DNA of 19,050 nt from an uncultured Desulfuromonadales bacterium (GTDB taxonomy: Bacteria > Desulfobacterota > Desulfuromonadia > Desulfuromonadales > Geopsychrobacteraceae): assembly GCA_945788205.1 (NCBI GenBank), contig CALZLE010000323.1:1-19050 (forward strand), given 5' to 3'. Under the pieces are notes generated by a model. The model was not told the origin of the DNA, ran no database searches, and saw only the letters and a list, made by a program, of their open reading frames with translations. Position numbers and translations under genes: made by a program. How positions within the stretch are numbered: the stretch's first letter is position 1; each line of letters opens with the position of its first letter. Shown in pieces: positions 13,858 through 19,050 of this stretch.

Positions 13858-15627
13858 ATGCAAGTTATTCTGGTCCTCAGCATTCTCAGTCTGGCAATTC
13901 TGCTTTTTGCCACCGGTTGGATCCGCATGGATCTGGTTAGTCTTCTGATTCTGTTGATCCTGCCCCTCTTCGACATCATTACTGTCAACCAAGCCTTTGT
14001 CGCCTTCAGCAACCCCGCGGTCATTACTGTCGCAGCCATGTTTATTATGAGTGCGGCCATCGCCAATACGGGGATTACTGCGCACCTTGGCCGCTGGCTA
14101 TTTAGCTTTGCCGAAAAAAGTGAAGCTAAGCTGGTTTTGGCAATTATGAGTTTGACCGCTGTCGCCTCGGCATTTATTAACAATATCGGGGCGGCTGCAG
14201 TCCTGTTACCGATGGTTACAGGGATTGCAAAAAAGGCTGAGATTGCAGCCTCCCGCTTGCTGATGCCGCTGGCTTTTGGCTCATTAATTGGTGGTGTCTG
14301 CACACTGATTGGCACTCCACCGAATATTCTGATTAACGAACTGATGCTCGAGTACACCGGCCAACAGTTCAGTATGTTCGATTTCACACCACTCGGAATT
14401 ATGGTGATTATCATCAGTATCAGCTACATGATGCTGTTCGGTCGACGCTTACTGCCGGACAACCCTCCGGCGTCGGTACAGCAATTGAATCAGGTCAAAG
14501 CTTATGTCTCGGATATTTTGTTGACCGAAGAATCCGCCTTTATAGGTAAGACCCTGCAGGAAACGGGGCTGGCATCAGACTTTCAGTTGAAGATCAGATC
14601 TTTGCTGCGGGAACAACTGAAAATCACCTCACCGCGGCGCTCTATCGTCTTGAGGGCCGGAGATATCCTGTTCCTTGAAGGAAAACCTGAACAGTTACTT
14701 AAGCTAAAGAAAGTCAAAGGGATAGAGGTCGTTCCGGGTGCTGCGCAAGTTACGGATTCCCAGCAGAAAGAAAAACACCGGGTCGCCGAGGTCGCCCTGA
14801 CTCCCAATAACGAACTGGTCGGTAAAACCCTGCGCGAAGTTCATTTCCGCGACACCCACGGACTTACGGTGCTAGCCATCTGGCGGCGTGGTGAACCGGT
14901 GGTCAAACGGGTCGATCATGTCGTCTTGAAATTTGGCGACATGCTGCTTATAGAAGGACCGGAGAGTCAAATTCTGCACCTTGCCGACAAACATGATTTT
15001 CTGCTGCTTGGTGGCATTAAACCAGAACCCTACCTGCCAGCAAAAGCACCACTGGCGATGTTGATTATGTTGGCTGTCATTATTTCTGTCACCGTCGGAT
15101 ACCTACCGATTATGCATGCGGCTGCCTTGGGTGCTGCGGCCATGGTGATGGCGCGTTGTATTAAACTTGGTGACGCTTATGAAAGTATCAACTGGCCGGT
15201 CATTATGTTGATTGCTGGAACACTGCCACTCGGGACCGCGATGGAAGAAAGCGGTGCGTCAAGCTATCTGGCCAACCAATTAACCAGCCTCGCCGGCCCT
15301 TACGGCCCCTGGTTGACACTCGGCGTGCTGTTCTTAATCACCATGCTGTTGACCTGTATCATGAGCAATGCGGCCACGGCAGTACTGCTGGCGCCGATCG
15401 CCTACGATCTGTCGATCCACTTTGGCGTCAACCCACAGCCTTTCTTTATGGCTGTCGCGCTGGCAGCCTCAACCTGCTTTATGACACCGGTCAGTCATCA
15501 ATCGAATGCGCTGGTTATCGGACCGGGCGGTTATGTCTTTGCTGATTACCTTAAAGTCGGCACGCCGCTGAACATCCTCATCTGGCTGGCAGCCAGCCTG
15601 ACAATTCCATTCGTTTTCCCATTTTAA
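13858..15627 (+). CDS. SLC13-family transporter with two RCK_C domains
   Basis: 589-residue inner-membrane protein. Residues about 1-205 and 390-589 are two hydrophobic halves of the SLC13/ArsB-like ion transporter superfamily, with AFINNIGAAAVLLP and GTPPNILINE in the first and SNAATAVLLAPIAYD and TPVSHQSNALVIGPGGY in the second. Two cytoplasmic TrkA-C (RCK_C) domains lie between them at about 215-290 and 305-385, each containing an IGKTL or VGKTL motif and ending in FLEG or LIEG. Family members import dicarboxylates or sulfate with sodium; the substrate cannot be read here. Such RCK_C inserts are common in bacterial members and probably sense a ligand. The ATG has no clear ribosome binding site. 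It is 80 bases after the thi operon with no visible terminator between, so read-through is possible. Confidence 0.88.
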   Translation: MQVILVLSILSLAILLFATGWIRMDLVSLLILLILPLFDIITVNQAFVAFSNPAVITVAAMFIMSAAIANTGITAHLGRWLFSFAEKSEAKLVLAIMSLTAVASAFINNIGAAAVLLPMVTGIAKKAEIAASRLLMPLAFGSLIGGVCTLIGTPPNILINELMLEYTGQQFSMFDFTPLGIMVIIISISYMMLFGRRLLPDNPPASVQQLNQVKAYVSDILLTEESAFIGKTLQETGLASDFQLKIRSLLREQLKITSPRRSIVLRAGDILFLEGKPEQLLKLKKVKGIEVVPGAAQVTDSQQKEKHRVAEVALTPNNELVGKTLREVHFRDTHGLTVLAIWRRGEPVVKRVDHVVLKFGDMLLIEGPESQILHLADKHDFLLLGGIKPEPYLPAKAPLAMLIMLAVIISVTVGYLPIMHAAALGAAAMVMARCIKLGDAYESINWPVIMLIAGTLPLGTAMEESGASSYLANQLTSLAGPYGPWLTLGVLFLITMLLTCIMSNAATAVLLAPIAYDLSIHFGVNPQPFFMAVALAASTCFMTPVSHQSNALVIGPGGYVFADYLKVGTPLNILIWLAASLTIPFVFPF

Positions 15628-15629
15628 GC

Positions 15630-15672
15630 AATAAAAAAGCCCCGCCAGTTCTCACCGACAGGGCTGATTTTT
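15630..15672. terminator. Probable bidirectional terminator
   Basis: AGCCC (15638-15642) pairs with GGGCT (15661-15665) around an 18-base loop. A-rich sequence precedes the stem and T-rich sequence follows it, so transcripts from both sides (the SLC13 gene and the minus-strand cytochrome gene) end in a U-run. The stem is short, so strength is uncertain. Confidence 0.6.
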
Positions 15673-15685
15673 CCTACGAACAGGA

Positions 15686-16780
15686 TCAGTAGTTTTTAGG
15701 CTCGTGCTCAACACCGTGACAGCTCAAAGCACACGAGCCGTGACGAGTGGCAACCCCCTGGGCTTTAAACTCAAGTTTCCCAGCCATGTTTTCCTCAACA
15801 ACATCTGCATTAAAACGGATCAGAAACTGATAACGGCTACTGCCATGCGCGTCGTGACAGCTAAAACAAGACGTTCCAGGCTGATTTTTACTCCGATTAC
15901 CAACAATGTGCAGTGAGTGGTACGGAAAGCTTTCATCCCCAAGAATACTGGTACGATCATGACAACGGTAGCAAAGTGCATAAGCATGGGTGCTTTCGCC
16001 ACGACCATCGTCCATATCGTAATTCGCCACCAGAAGACCGCGATAGATCGATCCGTGGGGCCCTTTTGGACCTGCAGCGTTGTCACTGCCATGGCAATCA
16101 CTGCAGCTTATGGTCGAAACATCTTCGGGACGCTCTTTACGCGCAGTGTAAGGTGATTTAAGACTGATGACGTGAGCGTTCGCACCTTCCGCCTCAATCG
16201 GATGATATGACCTGTTGGTTGGTCTGAACTCCAGTTGTTTATCGGTTGAACCGGCAGGCAAATTGGCGCTAGGGCCGTGGCATTTATAACAGAGCTCAAA
16301 CTCCTTGGTAATTTCTGTCGAAAAGTTACCGACCCGTTTCCCGGAAATACCGCGATAAGGTTGCTCGCGAGAAACCAAGTGTGGTTCATGACAATCGACA
16401 CACTCACTGTGACGCGCGGAATTGACGATTGTTTCAGGCAAAATTTCTCTTTGGTAATGTACCCCTTGAATTGTCAAAACCGGATGATTGTAAGGCTTTC
16501 GCAGTTCCGATTCGATATTCGCCAATCGATTCGCAGCCGCACCACGCAGCATCCCTGCTGACTCCATCCGTTGACGTTTGACTGGGCTACCATGACAATT
16601 AAAACAGCTTTGCTCTTCGTTACGAATCGACATATTCATGCCACGATGGCAAGCACGACAGGTTTTCGGTAAAATCTGCTTATCACCATGAACCCCCTGC
16701 AGCATGCTATTGTCGAATTTAGCTGCAACAGGACAGAGCATCATAAAAAAAACTGCAATCGAGAATATTATTATCTTCAT
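15686..16780 (-). CDS. Secreted multihaem c-type cytochrome (seven CxxCH plus one CxxxCH)
   Basis: 364 residues with a signal peptide (about 1-20, ending PVAA). Haem attachment motifs are at C41-H45, C59-H63, C127-H131, C164-H168, C226-H230, C270-H274 and C305-H309, all CxxCH. An eighth, CALSCH at 350-355, has three residues between the cysteines. There are ample further histidines (GVHGDK, NHP, GVHYQ, DAHGSS) for bis-histidine ligation. The motifs fall in pairs in the manner of the doubled-CxxCH cytochromes. Expected place is periplasm, outer membrane or cell surface, passing electrons in respiration. It lies 12 to 13 bases after the tetrahaem gene and is surely co-transcribed. Redox partner is unknown. 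Confidence 0.9.
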   Translation of the reverse strand: MKIIIFSIAVFFMMLCPVAAKFDNSMLQGVHGDKQILPKTCRACHRGMNMSIRNEEQSCFNCHGSPVKRQRMESAGMLRGAAANRLANIESELRKPYNHPVLTIQGVHYQREILPETIVNSARHSECVDCHEPHLVSREQPYRGISGKRVGNFSTEITKEFELCYKCHGPSANLPAGSTDKQLEFRPTNRSYHPIEAEGANAHVISLKSPYTARKERPEDVSTISCSDCHGSDNAAGPKGPHGSIYRGLLVANYDMDDGRGESTHAYALCYRCHDRTSILGDESFPYHSLHIVGNRSKNQPGTSCFSCHDAHGSSRYQFLIRFNADVVEENMAGKLEFKAQGVATRHGSCALSCHGVEHEPKNY

Positions 16781-16792
16781 AAAAGATGACTT

Positions 16793-17596
16793 CTAGTTGT
16801 GATTAATGTTTGCAGGGGCATTTATATGGCAACTTTCGCAAGTGTCATTGTAATCGTTTGTCGCATTGCCAGTATAGTGACGCCACATTGGCAAATCATA
16901 AACACCCGAGTCAAAGGTGTCCGTATGTGGATCATGACAACTCGAACATTGAAGGCGCCCTTGCGAGTCAAGCAATCCTGGCAGCATTGAAGTTAAATCA
17001 AAGTTAGGCTTGATAACGTCAGGACTATCGTTATAAATAGCATCGGCAATCGCCTGCGTAAAAACAAATGAAACGGGATGAGCTCGAGACAAATCGATGA
17101 TCATCGAACTTCCCTCGGTTGTCATATTGCCGAGCGAAGCATCAAGGTCGCCACCATTGATAACTTCAGCTATTGCGGTAACACCATCATGGCAGGAAAG
17201 ACAAAGACGAGTTGATCCATTCGGATAAAGTTCTGGATCAGAGTTGTCATATTTTGCTGCCGCATTTGCCAGCAGGCCAGGTTCAGCATTTGCGTACAAG
17301 GGGAAAGTCCCATCACCATTCGGGCCGATCGGGTCTGTCCGGTTCCACAGGGGCCCCTTGGCGGAAGTACCATGCGGCGCATGACAAAAAACGCAGATGC
17401 GATCTTCGGTACTGGAATGAATCGTCGCAGTGCTGCTACTACTTAAATTATGTGGGTGAGAATTGATCCCACCGTTAAAACTCAAATCCTGAGGAGCAGA
17501 ATGAGCAAGGGTGATACCACCCAGAATAGCGCCAAATAGCAATACACCAGCGAAAAAGCACCGAATTGTGAATTTGCTCAAAAACCTTATTTCCAT
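16793..17596 (-). CDS. Secreted tetrahaem c-type cytochrome
   Basis: About 267 residues: signal peptide (hydrophobic 12-30, AHSA cleavage near 34), a Ser/Thr/His-rich stretch, then four CxxCH sites, CVFCH at 68-72, CLSCH at 132-136, CSSCH at 217-221 and CESCH at 253-257. Eight or so other histidines (47, 49, 60, 75, 173, 224, 240, 266) could be distal ligands. Contexts such as CHAPHGTS and CLSCHDGVTAIA are typical of secreted cytochromes of Geobacter and relatives. The haem number matches the filament-forming OmcE, but similarity to it is not shown. The ATG at 17596 with GTGGA before it is preferred; ATG 17602 and GTG 17629 are in frame. It precedes the octahaem-type gene in one operon. Confidence 0.88.
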   Translation of the reverse strand: MEIRFLSKFTIRCFFAGVLLFGAILGGITLAHSAPQDLSFNGGINSHPHNLSSSSTATIHSSTEDRICVFCHAPHGTSAKGPLWNRTDPIGPNGDGTFPLYANAEPGLLANAAAKYDNSDPELYPNGSTRLCLSCHDGVTAIAEVINGGDLDASLGNMTTEGSSMIIDLSRAHPVSFVFTQAIADAIYNDSPDVIKPNFDLTSMLPGLLDSQGRLQCSSCHDPHTDTFDSGVYDLPMWRHYTGNATNDYNDTCESCHINAPANINHN

Positions 17597-17711
17597 AATC
17601 ATTCCACGCAAAAAGAAGTATCCCTTCACTTTTCGGAACAGAAAATATAAAACCTCAAATTAATTCTTTTACATTATGCAATTTCAAAACCAAAGCCAAC
17701 CATTTTAATAA

Positions 17712-18749
17712 TCAATCGGCTAAAAACTGAAAAATCTTAACCTGATGGGCACAATTATCTGTCACATATAAACGATCAGACTGATCAAACGTGATACCCG
17801 CTGGCATGCAAAACCCTGACGGTCCTTTGCCGGGTTGACCAAAAACCAACAACAACTCCCCTTTTCGATTGAAAACCTGAATATTATCAAAAGCGGCATC
17901 AGCAACATAAACATGCCCCAAAGAATCAATAGCGATGCCACGCGGCCGGGCAAAGCTCCCGGCAGAATCACCCAATCCACCAATTGTCCGCGGGCTCTCA
18001 CCGTCAAGGCCGAGAACCTCTACCCGAAAATTAAATGAGTCGACAACGTACAGACGACCCTCAGGGTCGACCGTTACATTTGAAGGGTGATTAAATTTCC
18101 CATCGGCATTAATGGCACTACCAAGTGATTTGAGATGACGTCCACTGGTTGAAAAAACCTCGATAGTCCCCTTTAACACATCTGCTACGTAAAGGTTGCC
18201 TGCTTGATCAACGGTCAGTCCACCAGGCCGGCCAAAACCACTTGGCGGTTTCAAGCTCAACAGATAGTTGTGCTCAGAATCCAACACCAAAATCTCCAAT
18301 GAACCAGCATTCGAAATAAAAAGCCGTTGCCGGGATCGATCAAAGGCAATCCCCGTTGGAGTCACTAATTTACGACCAGACACAACAGAAAAATAATCGA
18401 TTTTTTGATAAGGGAGATCGATGTGATAGAGCACCCCGATCCCCGGATCGGTCATCCAGATCCGACCGGCACCATCGGCAGCAACAGCGTACGGTGAAAC
18501 CATTGGTATCTGTACAAATTTCTCTCCACTTAACCAGTTGATAAATCGCTGTCCGGAGCCCTCTTCGTCGCGAACATCGGCCAGACCAGAAATCTGTCGT
18601 AAAAACTTAATTCTTGGTTTTTCAGGAGGTGCGGGATAAACCCAACTGTTGGCAGCATCTTGCCAAACAACTGGAGAGGCAGAGGGTGCGCAGCCAACTA
18701 AACCAACAATCAGCAGAAGAAAGATTATCGAAGGAACGGCCCGGTGCAT
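17712..18749 (-). CDS. NHL-repeat beta-propeller lipoprotein
   Basis: About 345 residues. The signal ends in a lipobox, LVGC, so the protein is membrane-anchored. The mature part is about six NHL repeats, each with a strand pattern like GIAxDxxGxxYVADxxxxxxxVF (for example GLTVDQAGNLYVADV, VTVDPEGRLYVVDS, GIAIDSLGHVYVADA, GITFDQSDRLYVTDN), giving a six-bladed propeller. NHL lipoproteins accompany outer-surface cytochromes in Geobacter species and are thought to help secretion or assembly; the exact role is unproven. The ATG at 18749 is chosen, with GTG 18761 overlapping the parvulin gene as the alternative. It follows the parvulin gene directly, and 115 bases separate it from the tetrahaem start. 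Confidence 0.88.
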   Translation of the reverse strand: MHRAVPSIIFLLLIVGLVGCAPSASPVVWQDAANSWVYPAPPEKPRIKFLRQISGLADVRDEEGSGQRFINWLSGEKFVQIPMVSPYAVAADGAGRIWMTDPGIGVLYHIDLPYQKIDYFSVVSGRKLVTPTGIAFDRSRQRLFISNAGSLEILVLDSEHNYLLSLKPPSGFGRPGGLTVDQAGNLYVADVLKGTIEVFSTSGRHLKSLGSAINADGKFNHPSNVTVDPEGRLYVVDSFNFRVEVLGLDGESPRTIGGLGDSAGSFARPRGIAIDSLGHVYVADAAFDNIQVFNRKGELLLVFGQPGKGPSGFCMPAGITFDQSDRLYVTDNCAHQVKIFQFLAD

Positions 18750-18753
18750 AAGA

Positions 18754-19050
18754 CTAGTCACTCAACAACTCGACTGGATATTCTTTTTTTAAGCCGTCCA
18801 ACCACTGCTGATAGATATTCTCGCGTTGTTTTTCAACCAGCTGTGTTTTGATTTTTGTTTTAATCTCTGCAAAAGGAATCTGCCGAGGCGCATTTTTTTG
18901 GGTCAGCTTGATTATGTGAAATCCCCAGCGGGTTTTCACAAGATCTGAAATCTCGCCGATCTGCATTTTTTTCAATGCTTCTTCAAAAGGTTTCGCTGTC
19001 TGCCCCTCGTGAAACAATCCCAGGTCGCCACCAACGAATTTGGTTCTATC
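18754..19050 (-). CDS. Parvulin-type peptidyl-prolyl isomerase (5' part outside window)
   Basis: The open frame runs to the window edge, so the N-terminus is missing; 98 codons are seen. VGGDLGLFHEG, then PFEEALKKMQIGEISDLV and RWGFHIIKL are the second half of a parvulin (rotamase) domain, followed by a charged C-terminal helix like that of SurA/PrsA-type chaperones. Such enzymes assist folding of secreted or outer-membrane proteins. As first or early gene in an operon with an NHL lipoprotein and two secreted cytochromes, it probably serves their maturation. Confidence 0.88.
   Translation of the reverse strand, partial: DRTKFVGGDLGLFHEGQTAKPFEEALKKMQIGEISDLVKTRWGFHIIKLTQKNAPRQIPFAEIKTKIKTQLVEKQRENIYQQWLDGLKKEYPVELLSD

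Noticed and set aside
13845..14414. 189-codon hydrophobic minus-strand frame opposite the SLC13 gene
   Set aside because: Antisense of membrane-helix codons often reads as hydrophobic; the plus-strand transporter is full length and recognisable.
1..19050. CRISPR arrays, insertion sequences, attachment sites, tRNA or rRNA
   Set aside because: No spaced identical repeats, transposase or integrase motifs, terminal repeats or tRNA cloverleaf-like sequence were noticed on reading either strand.

Overview
The window looks like a chromosomal segment from a Gram-negative anaerobe of the Desulfuromonas/Geobacter group (Desulfuromonadales). This is an inference, not a taxonomic assignment. It rests on secreted multihaem c-type cytochromes next to an NHL-repeat lipoprotein and a parvulin isomerase, a DivIVA-like protein paired with YggT, a thi operon with a ThiS-like/ThiF fusion, and a set of small envelope proteins (DUF3047, DUF3467, OpuAC-like, beta-helix) familiar from that group. 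I see no insertion sequence, phage gene, CRISPR array, tRNA or rRNA.

Layout. (1) 84-924, minus strand: YggT membrane protein followed by a DivIVA-domain coiled-coil protein. (2) 1121-3202, plus strand: a class I DAHP synthase, then a REC-GGDEF response regulator with its own likely promoter. (3) 3199-9419, minus strand: a compact run of eight genes. In transcription order these are a degenerate AAA protein, an FmdE-domain protein, a permease with a CxC motif, a beta-helix lipoprotein, a second secreted beta-helix protein with nine 22-residue repeats, a DUF3467 protein, a single-lobe OpuAC-like binding protein and a DUF3047 protein. Upstream of it lies a small helical protein of unknown function (9568-9888) with its own promoter, leader hairpin and terminator. 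(4) 10001-13777, plus strand: promoter, TPP riboswitch with a readable terminator/antiterminator switch, then thiF (with ThiS-like N-terminus), thiS, thiG, thiH and a ThiE/TenI-family gene. (5) 13858-15627, plus strand: an SLC13-type transporter with two internal RCK_C domains, followed by a probable two-way terminator. (6) 15686-19050, minus strand: in transcription order, a parvulin isomerase (cut by the window end), an NHL-repeat lipoprotein, a secreted tetrahaem cytochrome and a secreted cytochrome with seven CxxCH sites plus one CxxxCH site.

How the parts may work together. The thi genes make the thiazole half of thiamine and are controlled by TPP through transcription attenuation. The cytochrome group is a typical envelope electron-transfer set in which the isomerase and NHL protein probably help assembly. 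The least explained part is the eight-gene minus-strand run. Its AAA protein lacks the Walker A lysine and has altered Walker B and sensor-1 residues, and it sits directly before an FmdE/permease pair and two related beta-helix export products. It may be a small-molecule or metal-handling envelope system loosely resembling NosDFY in composition, but this is inference from gene order and motifs only.
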